A stretch of 64,000 nt of DNA from Paenibacillus sp. E222 (GTDB taxonomy: Bacteria > Bacillota > Bacilli > Paenibacillales > Paenibacillaceae): the NCBI RefSeq assembly GCF_013401555.1, contig NZ_CP058552.1:3472001-3536000 (forward strand), in the 5' to 3' direction. Both the position numbers and the translations under genes were made by a program. The notes below the pieces were generated by a model. The model was given only the letters and a program-made list of their open reading frames with translations. It was not told where the DNA came from and made no database searches. Every line of letters begins with the position of its first letter. Within the stretch, counting starts at the first letter, position 1. Positions 1 to 8,443 of this stretch are shown here, one piece after another.

Positions 1-210
1 AGCACCGAGTTTGTGAAGCGTAATCCGAATCTGGATGACGAGCATGGCTTGTCGGAGGCAGGAGCCCCGGATATTCATGAAGCTTTTGTCATTATTGACC
101 GGGCGGGACGGCTTCAGGTGCCCAAGGAGTATCTGGAGGCGCTGTCCATCGATAATCGTGCGACATTGGAATTTGACGGTGAACGTATTGTCATTACACC
201 GCCAAGATAA
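1..210 (+). CDS. C-terminal end of a protein with an AbrB/SpoVT-like domain (5' partial)
   Basis: The frame is open from base 1 and stops at 208-210, so only about 69 C-terminal residues are visible. The last 45 residues (VIIDRAGRLQVPKEYLEAL, then a short hydrophobic strand pair ending ITPP) have the swapped-hairpin pattern of AbrB/MazE/SpoVT domains: G-R-(hydrophobic)-x-(V/I)-P-K-E. The stop is 21 bases before the solute-binding protein, so the two may share a transcript. The parent protein cannot be identified; a C-terminal domain of an ABC-system ATPase is one guess. The GTG at 13 is probably an internal valine codon. Confidence 0.6.
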   Translation, partial: STEFVKRNPNLDDEHGLSEAGAPDIHEAFVIIDRAGRLQVPKEYLEALSIDNRATLEFDGERIVITPPR

Positions 211-231
211 TTTTAGAGGGGGAATTGGGAG

Positions 232-1686
232 ATGAAGAACAGGTTTTGGGGAAAACGGGTGTTGGCCGTGTTGGCTACAGCCAGTCTGGCATTGCCGCTG
301 ATTGCGGGTTGTACAGCGAGTGAGTCCAAGGATAACGAGCAGCGTGTATTGCGTGTAGCGACGTTGTGGGGGGGCCAGGATGACAGCTATTTCCGTCAGC
401 AGTTTACCGATGCTTTTGAATTGACACATCCAAATATAACGATTGAAGTTGTACCTGCGGTAGATCAGGGCAGCATGTATGGGTATGGTAACCAGGAAGA
501 GCAGAAGGACGTTCCGGATACGATGGAGAGCTTGAAGAAGATAATGACAGGGGATAATCCGGTAGACGTCATCGTGGCGGATACGGCGACAGTCAAGTCG
601 TTAATTCAGGAAAACATGGTGAAACAACTGGACCCACTGATGCAGGAAGACAAGTTTGACACATCGGATATTGTGCCGAGTGTTCTCGAAGGAATCAAGG
701 ATTTGGGAGATCAGAGCATCTACGCTTTGACGCCAACGTTCTCCTCTTCAGCTTTGTTCTATAACAAGGGTATGTTTGAAAAAGCAGGCGTGGAGCCTCC
801 AACGGATAACATGACTTGGGATGATATTTTCAACTTGGGTACACGCCTTACCAAAGGTGAAGGAAAAGACCATGTATTTGGTTTCTCTTTCAGTACCTAT
901 CAAGGCGGTTCTCCATACTATACGATGTCGCAGTATTATAACTCTTTGCAGCTGAAAATTTTTGATGACAAAGCGGAGAAAATGACTGTAGATTCTCCTC
1001 AGTGGGAGAAAGTATGGAGCACGATAAGCAAACTCGCCTTAGATAAAGTCATCCCTAAAGGAGACGAACCGCAGGATAATCAGGATGAGAGTGGACGTTA
1101 TAATCCGCTTCAGGGTGATCTGTTCCTGAGTAGCAAAACAGCCATGGTGATTGGAGATTACAGTTACATTAATCAATTGATTGATGCCAATAAAAATGCG
1201 GATAAAATGAAAGACTTTACGAAGGTAGACTGGGATGTTGTCACTCCTCCAGTTCATCCGGAGGCTCCTGAAATTGGAGGCAATATTTATCTGAGTAACC
1301 TCATGGCCATTAATAGTTCAGCTCAGAACCCTGATGATGCATGGGAATTGATCAAGTATATGAACAGTGAAGACTGGGCGAAAATCAAAGCTCGCAGCAG
1401 TTATGAGATGGTTTCCCGTAAGAGCTTCATTAAACCGAAGGATGGTTTGGATTACAACATCCAGGCGTTCTATACACTGAAACCTATACCTCCAACCAAT
1501 ACGAACTTGGATAAGATGTATCAAAAAATGCCGAACCTGTGGCAAGTAAGTGATAAGGGTATGGAATACTTCAATCAAGTTCTTGAGAACAAAAAAACAC
1601 CAAAAGAAGCGCTTGGTGAATGGGCAGCCAAAGGGAACGAGATGTTGGAGAAGTTGAAAAAGAATCCTAAAGCCACGTTCCAATAA
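232..1686 (+). CDS. extracellular solute-binding lipoprotein, family 1 (ABC importer)
   Basis: A 484-residue lipoprotein. The N-terminus has basic residues, a hydrophobic stretch and a lipobox LIAGC near residue 27, so it should be lipidated and held on the outer face of the membrane. Size and pattern (VLRVATLWGGQDDSYF, ALFYNKGMFEKAGVEPP, TWDDIFNLGTRLT, AMVIGDYSYI) match cluster B/family 1 periplasmic-type binding proteins for sugars or oligosaccharides. The start ATG follows a GAGGGGG ribosome site. No permease genes follow and a terminator lies 35 bases downstream, so its partners are upstream of the window or elsewhere. The substrate cannot be read from sequence. Confidence 0.9.
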   Translation: MKNRFWGKRVLAVLATASLALPLIAGCTASESKDNEQRVLRVATLWGGQDDSYFRQQFTDAFELTHPNITIEVVPAVDQGSMYGYGNQEEQKDVPDTMESLKKIMTGDNPVDVIVADTATVKSLIQENMVKQLDPLMQEDKFDTSDIVPSVLEGIKDLGDQSIYALTPTFSSSALFYNKGMFEKAGVEPPTDNMTWDDIFNLGTRLTKGEGKDHVFGFSFSTYQGGSPYYTMSQYYNSLQLKIFDDKAEKMTVDSPQWEKVWSTISKLALDKVIPKGDEPQDNQDESGRYNPLQGDLFLSSKTAMVIGDYSYINQLIDANKNADKMKDFTKVDWDVVTPPVHPEAPEIGGNIYLSNLMAINSSAQNPDDAWELIKYMNSEDWAKIKARSSYEMVSRKSFIKPKDGLDYNIQAFYTLKPIPPTNTNLDKMYQKMPNLWQVSDKGMEYFNQVLENKKTPKEALGEWAAKGNEMLEKLKKNPKATFQ

Positions 1687-1721
1687 GGTTAGATGATTTT
1701 GTGATCAAATCATTTAGAAGC

Positions 1722-1757
1722 AGCCGCTGGAGATTTATATCTTCGGCGGCTATTTTT
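1722..1757 (+). terminator. intrinsic terminator after the solute-binding protein
   Basis: A 13-bp stem (AGCCGCTGGAGAT pairing with ATCTTCGGCGGCT, two G-T pairs) with a short loop, followed by ATTTTT. Confidence 0.75.
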
Positions 1758-1819
1758 ATGAAATTGGGGTATTCTACAAAAGCAGGGATAAATGATGACT
1801 TCAAGAAAGGACGAGTGGA

Positions 1820-1984
1820 ATGCACTGGGTATATTTCAGCAAATTGTATGCAACTAAATTTCAGGCAGGGTGTCTTGCAAAACGGATGGAGCAGGATGGG
1901 TGGATTTACGGCCATAACGAGCCAGCTGAAGTGGAAGTATATCGTTCAAAAAAGGGGCGATATGGCGTACGTTTTATTCCCTAA
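1820..1984 (+). CDS. small conserved-looking protein, 54 aa
   Basis: ATG at 1820 preceded by AAGAAAGGA at 1803-1810. The 54 codons encode a compact aromatic-rich protein (MHWVYFSKLYATKF... WIYGHNEPAEVEVYRSKKGR... FIP) with no signal peptide. Its composition is protein-like and better than the overlapping longer frame that starts at 1701 through the terminator. It stops just before the tRNA promoter. No function is recognised. Confidence 0.55.
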   Translation: MHWVYFSKLYATKFQAGCLAKRMEQDGWIYGHNEPAEVEVYRSKKGRYGVRFIP

Positions 1985-1993
1985 CATTACCCC

Positions 1994-2023
1994 TTGACTT
2001 ATATAGTTGGAATGGTGTATATT
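1994..2023 (+). promoter_or_regulatory. promoter for the tRNA pair
   Basis: TTGACT, 18-bp spacer, TATATT, about 30 bases before tRNA-fMet. It fits a housekeeping sigma-A promoter. Confidence 0.65.
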
Positions 2024-2055
2024 AATTAAGTCGCTGTTTTAATATTTCTTACTGA

Positions 2056-2129
<74 letters not shown>

Positions 2130-2185
2130 TTTAGTTTTACTGGATGATTCACAGCCATCATCTGAACGTTATACATTTTTGTTCA

Positions 2186-2259
2186 GGGCCCTTAGCTCAG
2201 TTGGTTAGAGCGGTCGGCTCATAACCGATTGGTCACAGGTTCGAGTCCTGTAGGGCCCA
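2186..2259 (+). tRNA. tRNA-Ile2 (CAT, lysidine-modified)
   Basis: A 74-nt cloverleaf with GGGCCCT/AGGGCCC acceptor and anticodon CAT. The body (TTAGCTCAGTTGGTTAGAGC, CTCATAACC, TTGGTC) matches the bacterial Ile2 type rather than elongator Met; TilS would convert C34 to lysidine so that it reads AUA. It is co-transcribed with tRNA-fMet. Elongator Met is the alternative. Confidence 0.85.
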
Positions 2260-2266
2260 TTCTCTC

Positions 2267-2294
2267 AAAACCCTTGCGTAGCAAGGGTTTTTTT
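2267..2294 (+). terminator. intrinsic terminator of the tRNA operon
   Basis: AAACCCTTGC, loop GTA, GCAAGGGTTT, then T7. Confidence 0.9.
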
Positions 2295-2345
2295 CTGTCT
2301 TCATGTAGGATGGAGATAGAGAAGGAAGGATGACAACTTAAAATT

Positions 2346-2543
2346 ATGAATGGTGCTAGTGCTGTTGGTTTTGCAGGGATTTTAACTATATTTATTTTCA
2401 TTGGTCTGGTAGGTCTGATTTTATATGCTGTGTTTTCGATGGCCATAAAAAGATCTGGTTTAAGGGGGGAAATCTCAGGTTTGAAGCAAGAGGTTCGATT
2501 ATTAAAAGAGAAAATGGAGAAAAACGATCATAACTTCGATTAA
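2346..2543 (+). CDS. small membrane protein with coiled-coil tail, 65 aa
   Basis: Residues 8-34 form one transmembrane helix (GFAGILTIFIFIGLVGLILYA); residues 40-60 are a charged helix with heptad-like leucines (ISGLKQEVRLLKEKMEK). This resembles the short DUF4083-type membrane proteins of Bacillota, though the family call is weak. The best ribosome site (GGAAGGA, 2325-2330) is 15 bases before the ATG, longer than usual, but the frame is closed upstream by TGA at 2331. Confidence 0.6.
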   Translation: MNGASAVGFAGILTIFIFIGLVGLILYAVFSMAIKRSGLRGEISGLKQEVRLLKEKMEKNDHNFD

Positions 2544-2640
2544 GAAATTCTAAAAAGAAAAATAATTCAAAGTTGAAGATTGTATATTTCAATCAGAATG
2601 AAACAGCTAATTTTGCAAAATTTGAAAGCTAAACGAAAGA

Positions 2641-2674
2641 GGCGCTGCCTTAACAATACGGGCAGTGTCTTTTT
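2641..2674 (+). terminator. intrinsic terminator
   Basis: GGCGCTGCC pairs with GGCAGTGTC (two G-T pairs), followed by a T-rich run; ends the small membrane protein transcript. Confidence 0.7.
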
Positions 2675-2768
2675 CATATGCCCTTTTTTCTAAACATCAG
2701 TGTCTGTCCAGGCCATATCTCAAATCTCACATATACTATCCTATCCCCGACAGAAGGAGGTAGATTCC

Positions 2769-3191
2769 ATGAGTCAATTTCTCGATGCTAGAACCTCGCA
2801 GAATGCGAGTTTGGCTAACTCTATTGCGATCCCAATCCTCGTAATCAATACACCTCAACTGTTTGGTCAGATTGGTCTGCAAACAGCCGGTGCTGGTGCA
2901 AACCCACGGGTACAATTCAAAGGAACTGTTTCAGTGCAGCTTCCATTAGCCCTCGTAGGTGTAACGATAACAATTGTCAGAGGAACCTTGGCAACGGACC
3001 CTGTCATCTATTCTGCTACGTCCACATTCAGCTTGAGTGTTCTGGCTCCTCAGGTCATTACGTTCTCTGCGGATGATTTCAATCCACCAATAACACCTCA
3101 GTTGACGTACACTGCATTTATCAGCTCTAACTTGCTGGGTACGATCCGTGTAGGTCCTGAGAACTTTGATGGAGCGGTATATTCGGACTAA
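2769..3191 (+). CDS. Paenibacillus-type hypothetical surface/spore protein, 140 aa
   Basis: ATG at 2769 is chosen because GAAGGAGG lies at 2754-2760; the frame extends upstream without a better start. The protein is beta-rich, almost free of Lys and Cys, and dominated by V/T/I/P (ANSIAIPILVINTPQLFGQ, VTITIVRGTLATDPVIYSA, RVGPENFDGAVYSD). This resembles the C-terminal jelly-roll-like parts of exosporium proteins in spore formers. No signal peptide, as is usual for spore-coat proteins. The spore-surface role is inferred from composition only. It is monocistronic, with a strong terminator 61 bases after the stop. Confidence 0.6.
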   Translation: MSQFLDARTSQNASLANSIAIPILVINTPQLFGQIGLQTAGAGANPRVQFKGTVSVQLPLALVGVTITIVRGTLATDPVIYSATSTFSLSVLAPQVITFSADDFNPPITPQLTYTAFISSNLLGTIRVGPENFDGAVYSD

Positions 3192-3252
3192 CGTTGAGCG
3201 CCCTTGCCAACTGTTCGTTATAGATGGATCGTAAATGTATTAATGAGCAATG

Positions 3253-3280
3253 CCTGCCTTGATGAAGGCAGGTTTTTTTT
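3253..3280 (+). terminator. intrinsic terminator
   Basis: CCTGCCTT, loop GATG, AAGGCAGG, then T8. Confidence 0.9.
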
Positions 3281-3396
3281 ATTTCACAAGAGTGTGGTTT
3301 AGCACTTCAATGGATCAGGCATCGTTTATGATATAATGCGTTAGAGATTAAGGGAACGGTCGATGAAATTATGAATGGAAAGCAGGTTTTCAACCA

Positions 3397-4953
3397 ATGA
3401 TGCAAAATGAAGGACAACGATTCCGCTTCAGTGAAGCTCCGGTATGGGACTGGCAGCGGGCATATTATGAACAGAAAGGGCTGCACGCTTGGACAGACAA
3501 TCAGGTTCCGCAATATATTACAAGTAACCCTATGATTGCAATGGCGTATGCTGAGATGATTTTTGGTTTTCTACAAGATCTCGCCAGCAAAGGAAAGACG
3601 GCCGAGATGGTGACCATTCTCGAGCTTGGGGCGGGTGTAGGCCGCTTGGCGCACCAAATTCTGCTCAAACTGATAGAGTTGAAAGATTTTGCAGGCGTGG
3701 AGCTGCCTGCTTTTCGATATGTAATGACCGATCTGGTCGAAGATAATGTGTTGGGCTGGAGAGAGCATCCGTCCATGCAATCCTTTATTGAGCAAGGAAT
3801 ACTGGATTTTGCACGTTTTGACGCGATACAGGATACCGAGTTGAATCTGGTGGTGGCGGGTACAGTTATTCGACCAGGCGATCTGAAACAACCCTTGCTG
3901 TTGATTGCCAATTACTTTTTTGACAGCATTCCACAGGAATTAATTTATGTCGGTGAGGGTGAGGTATATGAGTGTGACGTACTCGTCCAATCTCCAGAGC
4001 ATTCTATTCATTCCGAACCAGCTGAGTTACTGGAAAACATGACACTGAGTTATGAATACCGCCGTGCACCTGAGTACAGTGCGGAGAACTATCCGTATCA
4101 GGAACTTATCGCATTGTACAAGGAAGAGTTGGAGGATTCGCACATTCTGTTCCCGGCAATCGGTTTGTCCTGCCTCGAACGATTGAACAGGTTATCAGAT
4201 TCAGGGTATGTGTTGATTACTGCGGACAAAGGGGACCATCGACTGGACAATTGGAAGTTTGCCGAGCCGCCTGAATTCGTACTCCATGGAAGTTTTTCTT
4301 TAACGGCGAACTATCATGCCATTCAATATGTAATGGAACAGCAAGGAGCCCACACTCGTTTTACAACACATCATTATAAGGATCTAAACGTGGGATGTAT
4401 GTTGATGGTGGACGAACCGTTAGGGTACGTGAACACACGGCTGGCGTATCACCGATTTGTTGAACGTTTCGGACCCGATGACTTCTTCAGTATGAAGGAA
4501 TGGATGGATCATCAGGTAGAGCGGATGGAACTGAAGCAGATTTTACCGTTCTGGCGTCTCGGCGGATATGATGCTGAGTTTTTGATTCATAGTGCCAACC
4601 GAATTTCGAACCTGCTACCGGATGCAAGCGATGAGGAAATGCTTGATATTCAGTCTGGAATCCACATCATGTGGTCTTCATATTATGTAATGGAGCGGCT
4701 AGGAGATGTAGCGTTTCTTGCAGGTCAGTTGTTATATGGGATGTATATGTATGAGGATGCCAAGCGGTTTCTGGAGCTGTCGTTAGGTGCTGATTCGAAA
4801 AAACAGAATTCAGCGGTGCTGTACGATTTGGCTGTGTGCTGTTATGAACTTGAACTGGAAGAAGAAACACTGGCTTACACGCGGAAAGTACTGGCTTTGG
4901 AACCTGATCATGAAGAGGCAATGGATTTGCTGAAAAGCTTCGAATGTCTATAA
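3397..4953 (+). CDS. MidA-like SAM-dependent methyltransferase domain fused to TPR repeats
   Basis: A 518-residue cytosolic protein. Residues 70-85 carry the SAM-binding motif I (ILELGAGVGRLA); residues 170-185 (LLLIANYFFDSIPQEL) match the ANELLDALP-type motif of the MidA/NDUFAF7 class of protein arginine methyltransferases. The C-terminal 80 residues are TPR-like (ALYGMYMYEDAKRFLELSL, LYDLAVCCYELELEEETLAYTRKVLALEPDHEEA). The target is unknown. Two ATG codons (3397, 3400) are possible and the ribosome site is weak. It overlaps no neighbour and ends 83 bases before a small membrane protein. Confidence 0.75.
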   Translation: MMQNEGQRFRFSEAPVWDWQRAYYEQKGLHAWTDNQVPQYITSNPMIAMAYAEMIFGFLQDLASKGKTAEMVTILELGAGVGRLAHQILLKLIELKDFAGVELPAFRYVMTDLVEDNVLGWREHPSMQSFIEQGILDFARFDAIQDTELNLVVAGTVIRPGDLKQPLLLIANYFFDSIPQELIYVGEGEVYECDVLVQSPEHSIHSEPAELLENMTLSYEYRRAPEYSAENYPYQELIALYKEELEDSHILFPAIGLSCLERLNRLSDSGYVLITADKGDHRLDNWKFAEPPEFVLHGSFSLTANYHAIQYVMEQQGAHTRFTTHHYKDLNVGCMLMVDEPLGYVNTRLAYHRFVERFGPDDFFSMKEWMDHQVERMELKQILPFWRLGGYDAEFLIHSANRISNLLPDASDEEMLDIQSGIHIMWSSYYVMERLGDVAFLAGQLLYGMYMYEDAKRFLELSLGADSKKQNSAVLYDLAVCCYELELEEETLAYTRKVLALEPDHEEAMDLLKSFECL

Positions 4954-5036
4954 AGATTGAAACTTACTTCCCTTATCATCGTATTATTAGGATGACCACA
5001 CAAAAATTTCCTGTATACGGAAGAGGAGATGAGTAC

Positions 5037-5207
5037 ATGAAAAAGGTTCTGACCATTTTGCTTTATCCACTTGCAGCGGTTGTGGGGGCGTTAGGTGCAA
5101 ATTCAGCTGCGACTGGTAATTTGGTACTTTTTGCGAAAGATATAGCTACAGATCGAGGTTATGATGGGCAGGAGATTTATGATAGAATTGAACATAGAAA
5201 CTCCTAA
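5037..5207 (+). CDS. small membrane protein, 56 aa
   Basis: ATG at 5037 sits 8 bases after GAAGAGGAG; the longer frame from 4944 overlaps the previous gene and lacks a site. MKKVLTILLYPLAAVVGALG forms one hydrophobic helix or signal anchor, followed by a polar tail (FAKDIATDRGYDGQEIYDRIEHRNS). Function unknown. Confidence 0.6.
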   Translation: MKKVLTILLYPLAAVVGALGANSAATGNLVLFAKDIATDRGYDGQEIYDRIEHRNS

Positions 5208-5316
5208 CTACATATCATTTAAACTGTAAAAGTAATTGTTGGACGGAGCGATATGCCAAAGAGAATTACTCTTGAAGTGAAGTGTGATGAGCAGGAAGCC
5301 TGCCTCTACAACCTTT

Positions 5317-5358
5317 AAGCCGGTTTCGTACCTGATACAGGTATGAACCGGCTTTTAT
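5317..5358 (+). terminator. long intrinsic terminator
   Basis: AAGCCGGTT...CCTG / CAGG...AACCGGCTT with a small loop, followed by TTTATT. It ends just 20 bases before the next start codon. Confidence 0.75.
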
Positions 5359-5378
5359 TCATGAATGGGGGATAAACG

Positions 5379-6053
5379 TTGAAGATTATTATTGGACAAC
5401 CCAGGTTGGAACAACAATTGCTGCAGCTCGAAGCTGAATTGAAGCAACATCCTGAAGCGGATATATTGCTCTTTCCTGAAGGTTATCTGAATCAGAACGT
5501 GGAAGAGGCCAGTCGTCTGGCTGCTGCATATGGAACGATGATTGTATCAGGTCATCGCAGGTTGGATGAACGTCCCAAGGATCGTTCAATTATCATTAAC
5601 AAGGCTGGGAAGATTGTGCTGGAGAAAGCGAAGTATACCCCTGCTGAGATCGTTAAGGAACAGGACTGGGTCATAAGCACCTTGTTATGTGATGAGTTGG
5701 TGCTGCAAGGTTTTCGCAACGAGAATATTGGCAGTGTGGATATCGTTATGCATTCCATTGGTGTGGGGATGTTCAGTGAAGAGCAGTATACAGAATGGGT
5801 TGAAGAAGCACGGCAGATAGCGATACAACATCAATGCATTGTAATGGGGACCAGCCATGCGGACGGTTCATATCGTGACAGTGAAATTTCAATTCCAATC
5901 GCCTATTGTATTGCCCCGGATGGTCAAGTAGTTTTGGTGTCCAGAAACGATACGCGTACTCGTTTGATTGTCCTGGATAAGCGAAATACAGCAGACTTTT
6001 ATCGTGAAGTATCAGGAAATGATGTGAACATTCAAGTCATTCCTTCAGCATAA
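5379..6053 (+). CDS. carbon-nitrogen hydrolase (nitrilase superfamily)
   Basis: TTG start at 5379, eight bases after TGGGGGAT. The 224 residues carry the Glu-Lys-Cys triad of the superfamily in order: E34 in LLFPEGYL, K83/K85 in LEKAKYTPAE, and C104 in STLLCDELV. The family hydrolyses C-N bonds of amides or nitriles. The protein is shorter than usual (about 260-280 aa), with a compact region after the Cys motif. The substrate is not predictable. It lies between terminators and appears monocistronic. Confidence 0.8.
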   Translation: MKIIIGQPRLEQQLLQLEAELKQHPEADILLFPEGYLNQNVEEASRLAAAYGTMIVSGHRRLDERPKDRSIIINKAGKIVLEKAKYTPAEIVKEQDWVISTLLCDELVLQGFRNENIGSVDIVMHSIGVGMFSEEQYTEWVEEARQIAIQHQCIVMGTSHADGSYRDSEISIPIAYCIAPDGQVVLVSRNDTRTRLIVLDKRNTADFYREVSGNDVNIQVIPSA

Positions 6054-6170
6054 TTCAACTGACAGAATAACATAATGATTGGGCCGGTTAGCTTGCCGTA
6101 TAGCCCGGTCACTCATGTTCGAATCGACATATATTATGGCATACCTTGAAATTCAAAGGAGGCCAATCAA

Positions 6171-6293
6171 ATGAGTGAAGTTGGATACGGTTGTGGCGGC
6201 AGTGTTGGTGGATTTGGCGGATGGACTTCCACAAGCGCAATTCTCGTACTCTTCATCCTGCTCGTAATCATCACTAAATCTTTCTGGGTGTAA
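6171..6293 (+). CDS. YjcZ-family small sporulation-type membrane protein, 40 aa
   Basis: ATG at 6171 preceded by AAAGGAGG. Gly/Tyr-rich head (MSEVGYGCGGSVGGFGG), then one hydrophobic helix (AILVLFILLVIITKSFWV). This head-plus-helix layout is typical of the YjcZ/YhfH-like small proteins made in sporulating Bacilli. A paralogue lies at 59231-59362. The exact role is unknown. Confidence 0.85.
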   Translation: MSEVGYGCGGSVGGFGGWTSTSAILVLFILLVIITKSFWV

Positions 6294-6331
6294 GCCACAA
6301 TAGAACAAGTTGAGGCCCTGGTTTCGTGTAT

Positions 6332-6359
6332 GCTCCGTTGAGACTTCAGCGGGGCTTTT
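6332..6359 (+). terminator. intrinsic terminator
   Basis: GCTCCGTTGA, loop GACT, TCAGCGGGGC (10 bp with G-T pairs), then T4. Confidence 0.75.
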
Positions 6360-6464
6360 CTGCGTCTCTATGAAAAAAATGATATGATGAAAGAGATTTG
6401 ACAACCGAAAACAATGTGCTTAAAATCACATAAGAGACTATTAATAGAGATTGAAGGGATAGCA

Positions 6465-6794
6465 ATGCCGTTTATTCGTTTTAAAGGATTCACAGGGCCC
6501 CAACTGGAGGAAGTTGTACCCCGTATCACGGAGCAATTTGCTTTGATTACCAAAATTCCGCGGGAGAGAATGAAGGCAGAGCGTCATGACGTACAAGCCC
6601 TTACTCCTTCTCCGGCTTCAGTAGAGATTCTGATGTTCCAACGTGATCAGGAGATTCATAATCGGATTGCTTCCTCAATGCAGGCTATTTTGGAAGAAGC
6701 GGATTTGCCTGATGTGCATATTTTCTTCAATATACTGTCACCAGCGCTGTATTATAAACAAGGCAAGCCGTTGACAGATTACCGATTGGATTGA
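6465..6794 (+). CDS. DUF1904 family protein
   Basis: A 109-residue protein with a tautomerase-like beta-alpha-beta pattern. The Pro right after the initiator Met (MPFIRFKGF), the ...VEILMFQRDQEIHNRI... strand-helix and the ...VHIFFNILSPALYY... strand match the DUF1904 family, which is uncharacterised. ATG at 6465 follows GAAGGGA; the longer frame from 6414 has no site. It is convergent with the MFS gene. Confidence 0.75.
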   Translation: MPFIRFKGFTGPQLEEVVPRITEQFALITKIPRERMKAERHDVQALTPSPASVEILMFQRDQEIHNRIASSMQAILEEADLPDVHIFFNILSPALYYKQGKPLTDYRLD

Positions 6795-6796
6795 GA

Positions 6797-6831
6797 ATAA
6801 AAGGGCTGCTCCGATATTGGTCGGAAGCAGC
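6797..6831 (-). terminator. terminator of the MFS gene (minus strand)
   Basis: Read on the minus strand: GCTGCTTCCGA, loop, TCGGAGCAGC, then CCTTTTATT. Confidence 0.65.
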
Positions 6832-6834
6832 GGA

Positions 6835-6863
6835 GACGAGCAGATGTGTGCTCGTCTTTTTTT
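6835..6863 (+). terminator. terminator of the DUF1904 gene
   Basis: GACGAGCA, loop GATGTG, TGCTCGTC, T7 on the plus strand. Confidence 0.85.
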
Positions 6864-6875
6864 GATGCAATCATT

Positions 6876-8069
6876 TTACTTTTTGATCCGATTTAACCGG
6901 AAAGAGCACAAGGAGGATACAATGAATAAGGCACCGCCAATCAAATACACCAGCCGAACCCCCATTTGATCAGCAACCAGACCGAAGATTATCGTAGATA
7001 TGCTCATTGCAGTGGAAAGAACAATCCCATGCGCTACGTATACCTTGGACAGGGATTCGACGGGCACACTGCTCTGAAAAGCGGTTTGCTGAGCAACATC
7101 GCGGATCTGATAAGCGGGACCCATAAGCACACATAATACCAGAGCAAGCCAAGGAAGGCTGTTTAAACCGTAAGCGATGGTCAGCAAGCTGAAAACCAGA
7201 GAGCCTATCTCCATACTGGAAATCAGGTGCTTCTGTATACGTGAGGCCAGGGCGATGGCCAGAATTCCCCCAAGAATAGTGCCGGCAGAATAGCTGGAGT
7301 TGATAAGTCCCCACCAACCTTCTTCTTGGCCCAAAGCTTTTTTTACAAAAGCAAGTGTGATAGCGCCGATCCAGATGGAGCCAGCAAGACCCTCAACCAG
7401 ATCCATGAACGTTATCAGGCGTAACGACCGATTTTTCCACAGGATAAGCCAACCTTCCCTTAGTACATCCCATCTGGAAGTGGATTTCTCGACTTGTTCC
7501 TCCTTTTCGCGGGTAAGTGAGCTGATCGTAATCATTAGAAGCAGGACAGCCCAGGTTAAGCTTGTAGCCGCCCAGAATGTTTGTGAAGCCCCCCAGTGCA
7601 TAACGATGAATCCTGTCATCGCATATCCAATGATCGTCACGGTCTGAGTAGAGAATGAGAGAAAACTATTCGCCTTCACCAGATCTTCTCCTTGAACCAA
7701 TCGTGGAGTTAATGTGTTTATTAATGGAGATTCCCATCCGTCCAGGAACGAGAGGATCGCTATTCCCACAAGCAGAAGAGGAATGTGAGCAGTTAGATCG
7801 GTAAATGCGATGGCAATTCCGGTAATCATCAATGTTTTGGCTAAAGGAATACTAACAATCAGCCTGGAGAATGCGAAACGGTTCACAAGTAATGGTGCAG
7901 TAAAGCCTGCGACTATACGCGCTGACATTTGAATGAATGGAAACAGCGCAGCGTAAAGGACAGACCCGGTCTGACCGTAAATAAACGTCGTAATAACCAT
8001 GATATATATAACATTAATGAGAGAAAGCAGCGTTTTTGCAGCCCAATATGGATAAAATGCGATGTTCAT
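6876..8069 (-). CDS. MFS transporter, 12 predicted TM helices
   Basis: A 397-residue polytopic membrane protein. It shows about 12 hydrophobic segments and a charged central loop near residues 190-205 (SLTREKEEQVEKSTSRWDV) between the two six-helix halves. Start MNIAFYPYW at 8069 is preferred because GGAAAGGA lies 9-16 bases upstream on that strand; an in-frame start at 8090 has no site. The family spans drug and siderophore exporters; the substrate is unknown. The C-terminus ends in basic residues. Confidence 0.85.
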   Translation of the reverse strand: MNIAFYPYWAAKTLLSLINVIYIMVITTFIYGQTGSVLYAALFPFIQMSARIVAGFTAPLLVNRFAFSRLIVSIPLAKTLMITGIAIAFTDLTAHIPLLLVGIAILSFLDGWESPLINTLTPRLVQGEDLVKANSFLSFSTQTVTIIGYAMTGFIVMHWGASQTFWAATSLTWAVLLLMITISSLTREKEEQVEKSTSRWDVLREGWLILWKNRSLRLITFMDLVEGLAGSIWIGAITLAFVKKALGQEEGWWGLINSSYSAGTILGGILAIALASRIQKHLISSMEIGSLVFSLLTIAYGLNSLPWLALVLCVLMGPAYQIRDVAQQTAFQSSVPVESLSKVYVAHGIVLSTAMSISTIIFGLVADQMGVRLVYLIGGALFIVSSLCSFRLNRIKK

Positions 8070-8165
8070 GCTAAGGTGTCCTTTCCACAACGATAATTAT
8101 ATATTACGGGTATCGTTGCAAACGCACCACAAACAAAGTTGTCATTTTCCCGTCATTGAAGCAGC

Positions 8166-8198
8166 AAAAAAAGCAGCTGTCCCAAGGAACAGCTGTCT
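8166..8198 (-). terminator. terminator of the 62-aa membrane protein (minus strand)
   Basis: On the minus strand ACAGCTGTTCC, loop TTG, GGACAGCTG, then CTTTTTTT. Confidence 0.85.
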
Positions 8199-8214
8199 TT
8201 CTGGTTTCTATTAT

Positions 8215-8403
8215 TCAAGCCACAACGAGCGAAAAAGCGATAAGCAGCATCAACAGACTGGTCATTCTGGTCATCGCCATATAAGGTCTGCTGGGCTCAG
8301 CCTCTCCCCGGGAAATCCAGCCATAACGCAAGTACCAGCCAAATTTCGGGAAGCACAGATTGATGATACAAAGTGTCATGAATATAAAAAAGAGGGTTCT
8401 CAT
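8215..8403 (-). CDS. small membrane protein, DUF6199-like, 62 aa
   Basis: Two hydrophobic segments (residues 3-17 and 45-62) flank a conserved-looking loop (GWYLRYGWISRGEAEPSRPYMAM) with the W-x(n)-EPS pattern seen in DUF6199-type proteins. GGAAGGAAG precedes the ATG on the minus strand. Function unknown; the family call is tentative. Confidence 0.6.
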   Translation of the reverse strand: MRTLFFIFMTLCIINLCFPKFGWYLRYGWISRGEAEPSRPYMAMTRMTSLLMLLIAFSLVVA

Positions 8404-8443
8404 ACCCGATCTTCCTTCCTCATTTTACATGACCGGCTCAAAA

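Noticed and set aside
1701..1997. 98-codon frame starting inside the terminator
   Set aside because: Starts in the terminator hairpin region and lacks a ribosome site; the overlapping 54-aa frame at 1820 has both a site and better composition.
2219..2446. 75-codon minus-strand frame across tRNA-Ile2
   Set aside because: Shadow of the tRNA (GPTGLEPVTNRL type) and of the small membrane protein gene.
5253..5318. 21-codon frame (MPKRITLEVKCDEQEACLYNL)
   Set aside because: Only a weak GGACGGAG upstream, and it ends inside the terminator stem.
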